Origin: Paraspadella gotoi
Lineage: Eukaryota > Chaetognatha
Length of the DNA: 64,000 bases
Reading direction: 5' to 3'
Assembly (NCBI GenBank): GCA_051294375.1
Contig: CM119264.1
Span: 17,857,157-17,921,156 of the forward strand
Numbering within the stretch: position 1 is the stretch's first letter; each line of letters begins with the position of its first letter. The notes below the pieces were generated by a model. It saw only the letters and a program-made list of their open reading frames with translations. It ran no database searches and had not been told where the DNA came from. Below, piece by piece: positions 38,701 to 53,335 of this stretch. Made by a program: the position numbers and the translations under genes.

Positions 38701-39469
38701 TGGTTTTTAACAAGGCGGATCTATGGAACTGTTCCTGTGGAGGAATATTTTTTTGAACGAGAGAGGTGAGTTGATTGGCCTTCATCATCGAAGGCAAGTT
38801 ATCGAAAGAGTTTAGGTTTCGCAATTTCGTATTATTATCCTTGGTGATCGTCGTTTTAGGCAAAGTCGGCGAGGTCGTGGTTGTCCGAGAGAGACCCAGA
38901 GGTGAGAATGAAGGAGAGGATATTTGATTCTTGAAGGAGCGCGGGGAGGCGGAGGAGGAGGTGGAGGAGGCAGAAGAGGATGAGGAGGATGACGAACCGC
39001 CCGAGGCGAGTTCTTTATCTGGGTTGTTTTCGCTGCGAATCGTCGGACTACGGGGCAGCGACTGACGCGGCGTATCATGCGGCTGCTTCGGCCGCTGCAA
39101 GGGCAGCCGACGCAGTTCCGCGGTGGCTCCGTCGTCCGCGGCGGTAGGCAGGACGGAATCAGGTTTTGTGTCGTCGTCGTACTCGTTTTTCTTCGTGTCA
39201 GTTAACGGCGATTTAGAACCGTCGTTCGTTGCGACGACGGACGCGACGACAATAGAGGAGGAGGACCCGCGAGCGATGACGATGCTCCCAGCCACCTCGC
39301 TCATCGATGATGCGAGGTCCGCGATTGGCGCGTCTTCGCCGGAAAGTGCCTGGGACGACGTGATCGTTTTCTTGCTGATGTCACTTTCATCCCGATTGCA
39401 AGACGTTGTCGGCACATCGATTTCGCCATAGCCAGATGGAGGCAACGATTCCGCGGGTAGCGTTCCCAT
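35784..39469 (-). CDS. MKX: Mohawk-type TALE homeobox transcription factor
   Basis: Five exons on the minus strand: 39469-38369, 38038-37692, 37093-36937, 36831-36089, 35994-35784, summing to 853 codons including stop (852 aa; human MKX is about 350). The homeodomain spans about residues 489-548 over the exon 3/4 junction: RRKRQTLQEMARPLKEW, then DNPYPSKQEK with the three-residue TALE loop, then VANWFANARRRLK. This order matches Mohawk rather than Iroquois. Downstream motifs also fit Mohawk: ILQRYLNE near 630-637 and a C-terminal DIEIDAALALVALSRM. The N-terminal 480 residues are a large Ser/Thr/Asn-rich extension that contains PLDLS (307-311), the consensus for binding the CtBP corepressor. 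Start chosen at ACCATGG; frames further upstream lack an ATG. Likely a nuclear repressor. Confidence 0.93.
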
Positions 39470-39978
39470 GGTTAATGAAAAAGCCAAAGCTTATCAAGAA
39501 AGGAGGGAAGGACTTTTAATTTTAATGAATTTAATTTTTAATGAAATAAATTTGGTTTGGTTTGGTTTTTTACTTAATTTCTTGGTTAAGACATATGATG
39601 CGAACAACTTGTGACTTGTCTCTTGTCTCACAAATTAATGGTGGTATTCTTTTGTGATTCTGCAATTGTCATGTTTTAACATAAAAAGATTAAAGAGCAA
39701 AAATGTTCCCATGAAAGATTTAAGAATATGAACATTGCTCATTAAAAAACTTTGTAAGGTGAATCTCGAAATAATTTTCATTTTAAGTAATATTATTGTT
39801 TCTTTGTGTTTCTCGAAAAACCACACGTCATTCTGAACATTTTTTTTCTTTTCGCAACATGTACGAAATACGTACTTGGCTTGTCATAACATGAATGACG
39901 AAGTTGGAATCATAATTTTTTTCCTTTTCTATTTTATTTCTTTATTTCTTTTTTATTCTATCTTTATTTTGTCATTTT

Positions 39979-40018
<40 letters not shown>

Positions 40019-42296
40019 ATTAATCCTCTTTTCAACTCATAATTTTTATATTTTATATCAATTTTTTTCTGTGTAGCTCGCGAAAGGCTGCGGCTTCGAG
40101 GCTGGGTGCAGATCAACCGAAAAACAAAGAGAAAACTTCCTACTAAAAAAAAAGGGGCCCGATCCAATCGTGGTCTCAACGTTTGAGAAGATCGAAAGTT
40201 CGAGAGCGGCAGGAATTTCAGACAGAAAGAGTTCATGCGTAATTCATGACAGATCGAGGACAGTATTCGTAATACCTCGTTTCCGCGTCCGCTGGTATCT
40301 GCTACTGCGAGATTTCCTGTTTTTATCTCGAGATTTCCGTGCACCGTCCTCGATGCTGGTACATGTACGAAGTCAATAACAATTATCTTATGGAAATGTT
40401 AACCTTGAATTGAAATAATTATATATATATTTTTAAAAGTTATTCCGTTCAGGATAGCGCATAAAGCCAACAGTATATGCGTAATGTATTGTGCAACAAC
40501 GCAATTTTTTTTTACTTGGCTATGTTTATGACACAGAAATTATATGGTTAAACCCTAGATAGTTGATACTGCACAAACGATTTCTATAAATTTCTTTCAT
40601 GTTATATTTTCAAAACAAATTCAGTTAAATTTCTTAGTGAAAAATTTAATTAATTTTAAGTAGACAATTTATTTACCTGACAGATCCAAAAAAAACTTTG
40701 ATGAAATTGGTTTACACTTCAATTTTTATAGCTAATTTTGTTTTAATCAAGAAATAAAGCAGACACAAAGCGCTTTGTCTGATTTTACATGTGGTCTCAG
40801 CCACTCAGGCAATCCGGTCTTTCTCTTTCTTCTTCTCCTTCCTGTTCAGCGCAGAAACAAGGCTAGCGAGCTTCCTTAGTAGAAAACGGACTTACGTCGT
40901 GTAACAGTTAAGTCCTTTTTTAATTGTTAGTACACAAAATTTCAAATGTGTGACTCGATGCTTATTTTCTCAGTAGACATTTTGAGAAAGGGTAGTTAAA
41001 CATTTTCGAAATATGCGTTCTTTCGCATTAGTTTGTTTCTCAGCTCAATGATTTTAGATACTTTCAAACCGGAATTAACTGCATTATATTTATAATGATT
41101 TAAATATGTCTTGGGAAGTTAGGATAAACTGCACTATATTTAGCTATATCTCCTTTTGATGAATAAAAAAATATAATTTGGTTTTCTTTGTGAAAATTGT
41201 TAGTGGCATTAGCCTTTCTGAATCCTATTTACCAGCTATTGAAAAATGAACATTGAACAAGACAACCAGGTCGACCAGCACGACCCAGAATTTTCTCCCG
41301 CACTTTCTCGTTCTTGTGCTTTGGGCCGAAATTTGAATTTCAAATTATACGTACGGTTTTCAGTATTTTTTCTGTGATCGAATTCGAATTTTATGCCGCT
41401 TTAATTAATTCCTATTTAAATGATTTAATTTATAATTATATTGTATTAATTCGGTATTTAGATTTAATTAAGAATCTTAAGTCGATGATCTTCTGTTTCT
41501 ACTCTCGCATTTATCTCAAGAATTGTCGACATCTACGGGGAAGAAGCCAACAGAAATCGATACGGAGCGAGCGAGTCGCTTCCACCGCGGCAGCAGTAGC
41601 GTCGTTTCTCTTTCAGTTGTTCAGCCGGCGCGCCTTCGTCATGGTTGTTCCTACATTTCGGGAAAAATTTTCTCTGAGAAAATAATTCAACAGTTTTTTG
41701 CTAAGTTTTTTTCGAAATGTTTTCTCTAAAAAGTATAATTAAATGAGTAAGTTTTTCTCGCATTCAATTTTTATTTTGTTATTCGTCGCTCGAAGTGGTG
41801 ATCGGCTGTCTCGTGATAAAAAATGGCTGTTCCGAGAGAACCACGTGGCATATAATTCTGTTACGAATAATCTCTTCGACAATTTTTATTTGTGGTATAC
41901 ATTTTAAATTTTTTTAAAAAATAAATCGAGACCACACCTAATTTTGGTGTCACTTTCTCTTTCACTGAAACTTTCAGTTGTTCAGATAATTAGATAATTC
42001 CTTGATTGTATGTGTTATACTACAGGTAACCGTACTTTTAACCTTGTTTAAACACTCGGCGAAATAGCATCATACCATATCGAAACTTGACATCCTTGTG
42101 GAGATTAATCCCCACTTCAGATCAGGTAAGATTTTCTATTTCGGTACTTTATCACTGTCTTCGACACTCATGATGAATAATTACACTGAATTAATGAAGA
42201 ATCATATTTTGGCTTAATCTTTTCTGAAACCAATACGCAGTTATTTTAAATTTGTACCTTAGACCTTCACTAATTTTATTATTGTTTTTAAATCAG
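39470..42296. other. Intergenic, between divergent MKX and the eIF3j leader
   Basis: AT-rich DNA expected to contain the MKX promoter. It holds a (TTTC)n tract at about 39977-40017. Between about 41500 and 42296 several donor and acceptor-like sites on the plus strand (GTAAGT near 41750, CAGGTAAC near 42024, CAGGTAAG near 42124) suggest spliced non-coding leader exons. No protein was recognised. Confidence 0.5.
39977..40018. repeat. (TTTC)n microsatellite
   Basis: About ten TTTC units in the 5' flank of MKX. Confidence 0.9.
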
Positions 42297-42330
42297 GACC
42301 GGACTCCAGGATCCGAAAGTCACGTGGAGG

Positions 42331-45300
42331 ATGTCTGACTGTGAATTGCATTCGAATACCTCCGTTAGGTATGTAAGCTCCGTTGTTAGTATATATTCTG
42401 TATGATTTTGTTTTATATTAACCTATATTATGGCTAAATTAGGGCCAAACTTTGTCAATGGGGTGGGTCAGAAGTTCCAAAATGAAACTTCATACATTTC
42501 TGAGAAAGCCTTCAATGGACAAAAAATTTCTAAAATGGCTAGAAGCATTAGTAATTAATTTTTTATCGTCGCAATCGCCAAGCGTTTGCGACGATATTGT
42601 AACGCTTTTGCGCATAAGTGGCGTCGTCGTCGGCGTTCCAAATTATAGATCGCCTTTTTATCATCGCAATTGTAAAACTTTTGCTCGTAAGTGGCGTCGG
42701 GGTCGTTGTCGGCGTTCCAAATTATAGATCTCCTTTTCTATAATTAAATTTGGGTTTATGAAGCTGAAAATTTATATACATCTTCTCATCATCGATTTGC
42801 TTAAAATTGAGTCTGGACAGTTATTAAATATGTTTTGTTTATGTTTTATCAAAACAAACAAATTTTCTCTTTTATTTTCATATTTCTCTCTCTCTTTTTT
42901 CTTTTAATTACATGTCTCTCCCTCTCTCTTTTCCCTATTCACTGATTCATTATCATAGGGAAAAAACGATTCTGCAGCTGGCTCTGCAGGGGCTTATTCT
43001 TTTTCTCTATTTTCTCCTGCTGCTTTTGCTGCTGCCTTTTGAGTCTGCAGCTGGCTCTGCAGGGGCTCTCTCTTTTTCTCTCTTTTCTCCTGCTGCTTCT
43101 GCTGCTGCCATTTGATTTCTTTCTTTTCTCTCTCTCTCTGTATTTTTATTTAAAAAAAAATTGAATTGGGATTGAACTCGTAAAATTAATCTCATTCGTG
43201 CATGTTATCATTTTGCTATAGTAACATCGGGTTTTTATTTCACTTTAGTCTTTACTTTACTTCGTCAGTCTGATTCAAGTTTCACTTTGTCTTTTGTCTG
43301 GGAATGCTAACAGTGTTTAGAGAGGTCGCATTCGATCAAACTCGAAAAAAAGTTATTTTACTGTCTTTTTTTTTGGTTTTTTTTTCAGAAACTAACTGTA
43401 AATTGACAATCGCAAAATAGAATTTTTCTTTCTGTTTATAAATTAATTTTCTTTTTTTCCCCTTTCTATTCTTTCTTTCCTTTTTATTCTTTCCTTTCTA
43501 TTCTTTCTTTCCTTTCTATTCTTTCTTTCCTTTCTATTCTCTCTTTCCTTTCTATTCTCTCTTTCCTTTCTATGCTTTTGAAGAGACAGTAATTATTGAT
43601 AAGTGTTAATGACAGAACCGTTCAATATAAGCAGTCCCTGAGCTTCGGATCAGGCTGTAACACGATGTTACAGGCGGGTTAAGCGCCCCGTGCCTCTTAA
43701 CTGCCTGACGACCACCGGGCTAGAACCCCGGACCTTTGGGTTGGGAGGCGAATGACTTGCCTCCAGCACCAATGGCCGCTGATGAACGGTTGGTGGATTT
43801 TAGTCCACCATACTTTATTTATTCTTTTCTTCTTTTTCTTTCTGTTTATAAATTATTTGTTTTTTTCAAAATTGATTTTTTTTAGTATCAAAATTTGTCG
43901 TCAATCCAGATTTTTCTTATGTGAATGCGACGATCTTATGCTTTTAAAATTTTTTATGATTAAATTTGGGTATATGAAGCTGAAAATTTATATACAGCTT
44001 CTCATCATCGATGTGCTTAAAATTGAGTCAGGACAGTTATTAAATGTTCTGTTTACGTTTTATCAAAACAAACAAATTTTCTTTTATTTTTATTTTTTTC
44101 TTTTCTTTTCTCTTTTAATTATATGTCTCTCTCCCTCTTTCTTTTCCTTAGTCACTGATTCATAGGAAAAAAAACGAGTCTGCAGCTGGCTCTGCAGGGG
44201 CTTATTCTTTCTCTCTTTTCTCCTGCTACTTCTGCTGCTGACTTTTGATTTCTTTTTCTTTTTTTTCTCTCTCTCTTTCTGCGTTTTTAAAATTAGGCAT
44301 CGCATTCGTGCTTGTTATCATTTTGCTATTGCAACATCAGGTTTTTATTTCGTTTTTTTTTTCTCAGGGGCTGCGCCTGCTGATTAGTTTTTTTGACAAT
44401 ATTTTTTTTTTTTTTTTTAGAACTATAACTTAATTTTCCTTGGTACTTTAATTTTTTTTTTAATATGTTTATAAATTAATTTTTTTTTCAAATTTTATTT
44501 TTTTTAATATCAAAATTTGTCGTCAATCAAATTTTTCTCATGCGATTGCGACGATCCTTATGCTTTTAAGATTTTTTATTTTAGATTACAAGTGATAATA
44601 GATTCAAAATTCGTTTTTTAATTTTCAATTCAGTATTTTCAAGCCTTCAAATTTTTTATCAGGTTTGCCACAAACCGATTTCTTAATACGTATGTATCTG
44701 CAAAACGGATCCGAGTGTAAAGTACGTAGCAAGCTGGATTACTCATTTTTATAATATTATTTATGATGATTTCTTTACCTTGAATCCTGAGAGATGGAAT
44801 TACGCTGATTTAATGAGACTGAAAAATGTGCATTTTGACGTTTAATAGATTTTTAACTAGTGTATTATTAAATCAGTTTTATATTGGTTTTTTACAGCAT
44901 AAACACGTACTGAAGTTTGTTAGAAATCGCCTTTCAATCCTACATTGAAGCGTTTTCGATAATGTTCTTACTCGTTGGCTCGTTTTCTCCGAAAAATTAA
45001 CTAGTAAGTCGTCAACTAAGTAATCTATATTATATTTACAGTCGTTCCCATGTTTCTATGATGACCCACTCGTGCTTCAGTAATTTTTTGGTGAAACTTT
45101 ATTTTCTGAAACCTTTTTTAGGTTTTTAATGTATTTATGATTTGATCACATTTTTAAGCTGTTTGCAATTTTTTTAGGAAACTCGACAAGCGCGTAAAGA
45201 ATCACCGTATTACAGGAACTGGTACGTCACAGCCCATATAGAATGTAGTCTTATTAATCGATCATGATGATTTTTCAAGACGGGTCAGATTTTTATGTTG

Positions 45301-45522
45301 ACACTTAATTAACTGAAGATTACTAAATAATTTGTAAGCTCAGAAACATTGTATTCATATAAACCCTGACTTTTTTTTCATATAGGACTCATTTTCTTCG
45401 TTTTCGCGTGTCTAACTTCCGAAATCTACTGTGGACAAACTTATTTTTTAACAAATTGTGATTACTCCAAATTTGTGTTCTTGCTTACTACGGTTTTTAT
45501 TGCAAGTTTTTTGAATCAATAG
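42331..45522 (+). CDS. Possible spliced 72-codon ORF just upstream of eIF3j
   Basis: Three putative exons join in phase: 42331-42368 (ATG in exon starting at 42297), 45178-45221 and 45386-45522, with acceptors AATCAG, TTTTTAG and CATATAG and donors GTATGT and GTACG. The product begins MSDCELHSNTSV, has a basic middle (RKLDKRVKNHR) and two hydrophobic stretches (LIFFVFACL; FVFLLTTVFIASFL). The stop at 45520-45522 is 21 nt before the eIF3j ATG. It could be an upstream ORF in the eIF3j leader or a small membrane protein on a dicistronic transcript. The last exon is T-rich, so its hydrophobicity may be chance. Confidence 0.35.
42560..42730. repeat. 79-bp tandem duplication
   Basis: A GC-richer unit containing GGCGTTCCAAATTATAGATC occurs twice, 79 bp apart (about 42632 and 42711), together with a preceding AAGTGGCGTCG block. 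Confidence 0.8.
42741..43243. repeat. Duplicated segment, copy A
   Basis: About 500 bp nearly the same as 43958-44352, from TAAATTTGGG to AACATCGGGTTTTTATTTC. It also contains an internal tandem duplication of about 73 bp (CTGCAGCTGGCTCTGCAGGG at about 42973 and 43046). Confidence 0.85.
43448..43573. repeat. Pyrimidine minisatellite
   Basis: Tandem imperfect repeats of a unit of about 20 bp built from CTTTCTATTC and TTTCCTTT, lying directly against the SINE at 43577. Confidence 0.85.
43577..43812 (-). mobile_element. tRNA-derived SINE, family 1, copy 1
   Basis: About 236 bp almost the same as 56156-56391. Read on the minus strand it has a perfect tRNA-like T arm (CCGGG-GTTCTAG-CCCGG, plus-strand 43715-43731), with the B-box GGTTCTAGCCC inside, preceded by an anticodon-arm-like stem GGAGGC/GCCTCC. 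The plus-strand right end carries a hairpin TGGTGGA/TCCACCA. Family name unknown; no clear target duplication. Confidence 0.8.
43958..44352. repeat. Duplicated segment, copy B
   Basis: Second copy of 42741-43243, offset about 1.2 kb, shorter because only one copy of the internal 73-bp unit is present. A further shared block (TATCAAAATTTGTCGTCAAT) occurs at about 43887 and 44508, so three partial copies of a larger unit may exist. Confidence 0.85.
44353..45177. other. T-rich intergenic or leader intron
   Basis: Between the duplicated segment and the putative leader exon at 45178. Long T tracts, no recognisable gene. Confidence 0.5.
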
Positions 45523-45543
45523 TTATAACCCAAATTCTTGGGC

Positions 45544-46654
45544 ATGTGGGACGACGAAGACTTTGAGCCGGCTCCTTTCGATGGTGGGAAGAGCGTCTCA
45601 ACGGATCGTTGGGACGGCGAGGACGAAGAAGTGAGTGATACTTAATTATTAACAACCATGTGAATAACTATAACTTACGTTTATGAAATACTAGGATGAC
45701 GTCAAAGACTCTTGGGACGCTGATTCGGACGAAGATAAGGCTTCTTCTCCTGTTGACGACGACGACGACGACGACAAGGACAAACCTAAAGCGAAACAAG
45801 TCAAAAAGAAAAAAAAGTTGGACCAAATTTTGAGAGAAAAGGAGGAAAGAAAAAAACAAGAGGCGGAGGAATTAAAAAAAGCCAAGGAGAGGCTTAAAGA
45901 ACTGACAGCCGAGGAGAAGGCAGCAGAAAAAGCAAGGATAAAAAAGGAACAGGTAACTTTTTTCTTACTATGTTATTTTTTATTTCCACGATTTAAACCT
46001 CTGCCGAGAAATATTAATTTTATATTAACTATTTGACATCAAAATCTTTTGACATTTTCAAAACTTCAAAACCAATTTAAAACTGATTTGCCGATTCTGC
46101 TCAGATAGTTTGTTGTATACTGCAAAGCTTTTCTTAAAATTTTTAACTATATTTAACTAAATTTAAATAATGGTGTGATAGCCTGTGATTCTATTTGACC
46201 CCCACCCTACCCCTGGTTTGGTGAATCATTCTTCGTTTTCTAAATTTTTATCCCGTAGGAAGAAGCTGACTTACTACTCGCTCGACAAGTGTTTGGCTTG
46301 GACGAGATTGATGAGAGCGAAAGCGTTGACAAGCTAATCCCACTTGAGGCCTCAGATTTCGCCGCGTTAAAAGACGCACTCGTTAAAAAGTTTAAAAAGT
46401 GTGAAAACTCTCCCCATTACTGCGCCTTTTTGGATCATCTGATTAAAAACCTTTGTGGGAGGATGGATTTAGATCAAGTACGTAAGATCAGCGGCGGTTT
46501 GGCCGCTCTTGAGACCGAAAAGCGGAAAGAGGCCAAGAAGACTAAGAATCGCGCTAAATCAAAAAAAGCGCCAACTGTCAAAATTGGGAAGGAGACTGAC
46601 GAGTTGGATGGTGGTCTTTATGATGCTTATGATGAACTCGATGATTTTATGTAA
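45544..46654 (+). CDS. eif3j: Translation initiation factor eIF3 subunit J
   Basis: Loosely attached eIF3 subunit that binds the 40S decoding centre and helps mRNA recruitment and recycling. Three exons, 45544-45630, 45695-45952 and 46259-46654, give 246 aa (human 258). The N-terminal MWDDEDFEP is characteristic, followed by an acidic stretch, a Lys/Glu coiled coil (about residues 65-120), the conserved middle (LIPLEASDFAALKDALVKK, YCAFLDHLIKNLC) and the C-terminal YDELDDFM. It is the first of nine co-oriented genes; the AlaRS start codon follows only 122 bp after its stop codon. Confidence 0.95.
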
Positions 46655-46776
46655 TATTGTTAAATTTTTTTTGCCATCGTTAATAGTAACACATAGATGT
46701 CGCTGTTGGAAGACTAGGTAGGCGCATAATTTTTAACTTGCGTTGTATTTATTGCCTATTTTTCTTAGTCTTTAAA

Positions 46777-49700
46777 ATGGAGCTTAATAACGCTAGACTT
46801 AAAACTCTAAACAATTATTTGTCCTCGTGGTCTTACATTGACGGTCATTCTCCAACTCAATGCGATAATGACATTTTCGATTTGTTAATCGAAACCGACA
46901 TTACTAGTCTCAAGCAAAGTTGCCCGCACCTTTATAGATGGTACAACCATATAAAATCTTTCGACATTAAAAGAATGTCATTTCCTGGTCAATCGAAGCC
47001 TGCCACCGACTACAGTTTTTTTCAAATCCAAGACAGGTCTAAAACGACAACAGTAACATCAGATTGGGTCCGTCAATCATTTATCGAGTTTTTTGTCAAC
47101 AAACATAATCATACTTACGTTCATTCATCTTCGACCATTCCCCATGATGATCCCACAATTCTCTTTGCCAATGCCGGTATGAATCAGTTCAAGCCTTTAT
47201 TTCTCGGGACAGTTGATCCTAACAATGATTTTTCTAAACTTGTGAGAGTTGTTAATTCTCAAAAATGTATCAGAGCTGGGGGTAAGCATAACGATCTCGA
47301 TGACGTGGGGAAAGACGTCTATCACCATACATTTTTTGAAATGCTTGGAAACTGGTCTTTTGGAGATTATTTCAAGCAAGAAATTTGTTCTTGGGCATAT
47401 GAACTCCTTGTTCAAGTTTGGGGAATGAATCCCAAAAGGCTATATTTTACCTACTTTGGTGGTGAACCATCGACTGGACTTGAACCCGATCTGGAAACTA
47501 GAGAAATTTGGAAAAGCATTGGTGTACCTGAAGATCATATTTTGCCTGGAAATATGAAAGATAACTTTTGGGAAATGGGAGAGACTGGTCCTTGTGGTCC
47601 TTGTTCAGAAATACACTATGATCGCATTGGTGGAAGAAATGCATCCTCGCTAGTCAACATGGATGACCCAGATGTCCTTGAAATTTGGAACTTGGTTTTT
47701 ATGACGTACAATCGTGAATTGGATAAATCCCTAAAGCCTCTTCCTAAGAAGCATATTGATTGTGGATTGGGTTTTGAGCGGGTAGTTTCCGTTTTGCAAA
47801 ACAAAAGATCAAACTATGATACTGATGTTTTTGTACCTTTATTTGAAGCATTGAAAAAAGCCACTGGAGCAAGGGAATATACTGGAAAAGTTGGAAAAGA
47901 CGATGTGGATGGTGTTGACATGGCTTATCGGGTTTTAGCCGATCATGTGCGGACACTAACGGTAGCAATATCAGACGGTGGCCGACCTGATAATACTGGC
48001 CGAGGCTATGTCCTTAGGAGGATTCTGCGCCGTGGGATCAGATATGCTTCAGAAAAACTTGGAGGAAAACCTGGAACATTTGCCAATTTAGTTGATACTG
48101 CTGTCCTGTTGCTCGGAGATTTTTTTCCCGAAGTTAAAAAAGATGTCCAGGGCATCAAGGATATAATCAATGAAGAAGAAACAATGTTTCTAAAGACATT
48201 AACCAGGGGTCAAAGAGTTCTTGAGCGGACCATTGAAAGGCTAGAAAACCAAGTCATCCCTGGTGATGTGGCGTGGAGAATGTATGACACCTATGGGTTT
48301 CCTTTAGATTTGACTCAGTTGATGGCTGAAGAAAAAGGTTTTTCCGTTGACTGCCAAGCTTACGAGAACTCTAAAAAGCAAGCACAACTTTTATCTCAAG
48401 GAATTTCTGGAGGAGTGGAAGATAAAATTGGTTTAGATGTTCATGCTCTTAATTTCCTTAAAGATAATGGTTATGAAATTACTGATGATAAATGTAAATA
48501 TGCATATTCCACACAGTTTGGTAATGATTATTTTTTTAACTCGATTACAGCTAAAGTTATAGCTATTCGTCGTAACAAAACTTTTGTAGATTTTGTCGAA
48601 ACAGGAGAGGATTGTGGACTTATACTGAATAAAACTTGCTTTTATGCTGAACAAGGTGGTCAAATCTATGATCAAGGATATATTACCAAAGAAAGTGATA
48701 ATGAAACTGAATTTCAAGTCAGAAATGTTCAAGTTCGTGGGGGTTATATTTTACACATAGGAAAAGTTGAAGGCGTCCTAAAAGTTGGCGATTCAGTAAT
48801 GCTGCACATTGATGAAGATCGGCGGAAAAATATTATGCCTAATCATACTGGAACTCATATTCTAAACTTTGCTCTTCGAAAAGTTTTAGGTGAAGCTGAT
48901 CAGAAGGGATCTCTGGTTGCTCCGGATCGGCTACGTTTTGATTTTACGGCTAAAGGAGCGATGACCGTTCCGCAAATTAAAGAAACTGAAAATCTTGTTA
49001 ATGATCTCGTTGAAAAGAAACTTCCGGTTTATGCAAAAGAAGCTTCTTTGCCTTTGGCTAAATCAATTCAAGGATTACGTGCGATGTTTGATGAAACTTA
49101 TCCAGACCCTGTTAGAATTGTCAGTGTTGGCATTTCAGTTGAAAACTTGCTGAAATCTCCCGCTGCCGGCCATGGATATGACTATTCAGTCGAATTTTGT
49201 GGTGGTACTCATTTGACCAATTCCAGTCACATTAAAAGCATGGCGATAATTTCTGAAGATGCCATAGCTAAAGGTATTCGACGTATGGTGGCTTTAACTG
49301 GCAGCGAGGCAGCCAAAGCTGAACTAAGAGCAAATCAATTTAATGTCAAGGTGGAAGCCCTACTTGTTAAAATAAAGGATAATGAAAAGTCCAATCAGTT
49401 TTCTCAGAAAGTCTTAACCTCTGAAATAAATCAGTTGAACGAAGAGCTGGCTCCCTCAGTCATTTCTTATTGGAAGAAGGATGAAATGCGGAATAAATTG
49501 TTGACAATTAAAAAAGAACTTGACAACCAAGTTCGTAGAGCTCAATTGGACCTCGTAAACTCTGTCTCAAAAGAAGCTAAAAGGCTTATTGATCTGGAAC
49601 CAGATCGTATTTTTTTTGTTCATCAATTTCACGCTTTGTCTAATGGTAAAGCTTTGGATGGCGCTGTGAAACAATTCAAACTTCACTCTGCCGGCACAGC

Positions 49701-49938
49701 TTGCATGTTTTTTAGTGTCGATGACACAAATGAAAAAATTCTCTGCATGAGCTCTGTACCAAAAGAAGCTGTGAATAAGGGATTAAAAGCCAATGAGTGG
49801 GTTGCTCATGTTTCATCTTTAATGAACGGTAAAGGTGGGGGTAAAGAATCCTCTGCCCAGGCTACGGGAACCAACTACAAATGTTTAAAAGAAGTCTTTG
49901 AAATGGCCCAAAAATTTGTAAAAACTAAATTGATTTGA
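46777..49938 (+). CDS. AARS1: Alanyl-tRNA synthetase with extra eEF1B-like N-terminal domain
   Basis: Charges tRNA-Ala. A single uninterrupted exon of 1053 aa (human cytosolic enzyme 968). From about residue 85 it follows the AlaRS order: catalytic core ([43 protein letters not shown]), editing domain with zinc ligands in HTGTH (690-694) and CGGTH (808-812), and C-Ala ([14 protein letters not shown]). Residues 1-64 are extra: [16 protein letters not shown]...[10 protein letters not shown] and [12 protein letters not shown] strongly resemble the GST-C-like N-terminus of eEF1B alpha/delta. A linker of about 25 residues with a Met at residue 67 (MSFPGQ) follows; starting there would give a conventional enzyme. 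The chosen ATG lies 8 bases after an acceptor (TTTTTCTTAG). No mitochondrial signal is evident. Confidence 0.95.
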   Translation: MELNNARLKTLNNYLSSWSYIDGHSPTQCDNDIFDLLIETDITSLKQSCPHLYRWYNHIKSFDIKRMSFPGQSKPATDYSFFQIQDRSKTTTVTSDWVRQSFIEFFVNKHNHTYVHSSSTIPHDDPTILFANAGMNQFKPLFLGTVDPNNDFSKLVRVVNSQKCIRAGGKHNDLDDVGKDVYHHTFFEMLGNWSFGDYFKQEICSWAYELLVQVWGMNPKRLYFTYFGGEPSTGLEPDLETREIWKSIGVPEDHILPGNMKDNFWEMGETGPCGPCSEIHYDRIGGRNASSLVNMDDPDVLEIWNLVFMTYNRELDKSLKPLPKKHIDCGLGFERVVSVLQNKRSNYDTDVFVPLFEALKKATGAREYTGKVGKDDVDGVDMAYRVLADHVRTLTVAISDGGRPDNTGRGYVLRRILRRGIRYASEKLGGKPGTFANLVDTAVLLLGDFFPEVKKDVQGIKDIINEEETMFLKTLTRGQRVLERTIERLENQVIPGDVAWRMYDTYGFPLDLTQLMAEEKGFSVDCQAYENSKKQAQLLSQGISGGVEDKIGLDVHALNFLKDNGYEITDDKCKYAYSTQFGNDYFFNSITAKVIAIRRNKTFVDFVETGEDCGLILNKTCFYAEQGGQIYDQGYITKESDNETEFQVRNVQVRGGYILHIGKVEGVLKVGDSVMLHIDEDRRKNIMPNHTGTHILNFALRKVLGEADQKGSLVAPDRLRFDFTAKGAMTVPQIKETENLVNDLVEKKLPVYAKEASLPLAKSIQGLRAMFDETYPDPVRIVSVGISVENLLKSPAAGHGYDYSVEFCGGTHLTNSSHIKSMAIISEDAIAKGIRRMVALTGSEAAKAELRANQFNVKVEALLVKIKDNEKSNQFSQKVLTSEINQLNEELAPSVISYWKKDEMRNKLLTIKKELDNQVRRAQLDLVNSVSKEAKRLIDLEPDRIFFVHQFHALSNGKALDGAVKQFKLHSAGTACMFFSVDDTNEKILCMSSVPKEAVNKGLKANEWVAHVSSLMNGKGGGKESSAQATGTNYKCLKEVFEMAQKFVKTKLI

Positions 49939-50322
49939 GTATGAAGTCGATTTAAACTGAGACAGCTAGGGTATAACGTATTTGTGATGCTTAAACATGG
50001 AAGTAACTCGTTTTAAAAGATTTTTTTTAATTTTTAGTTAAAAAATACCCAAACTGATTGACACTGAACTTATTTCATTGTTAAAAAAATGGCATATCTC
50101 TAAGGCGACATAACGGTTATTTTCTAACCGAATTTATTCAATTTTTTAATCTGATACTTTCCCGCTATTATGTACTGCATTTCTCCTGTTACTTGTTTTG
50201 GTTGACTTTTTGCAGAAATCTTTCTTAAATAGCTTATTTGTTGTTTTGATCAATGTATGACTGCAACGGGTGATTTATTAAATTATATTTTTTAGATTAT
50301 CGTTTAATCGTTTAAAAACTAA

Positions 50323-53335
<3,013 letters not shown>

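Noticed and set aside
39964-40344. 126-codon minus-strand frame upstream of MKX
   Set aside because: Ends in a Lys/Glu/Arg repeat from the TTTC microsatellite; no recognisable product.
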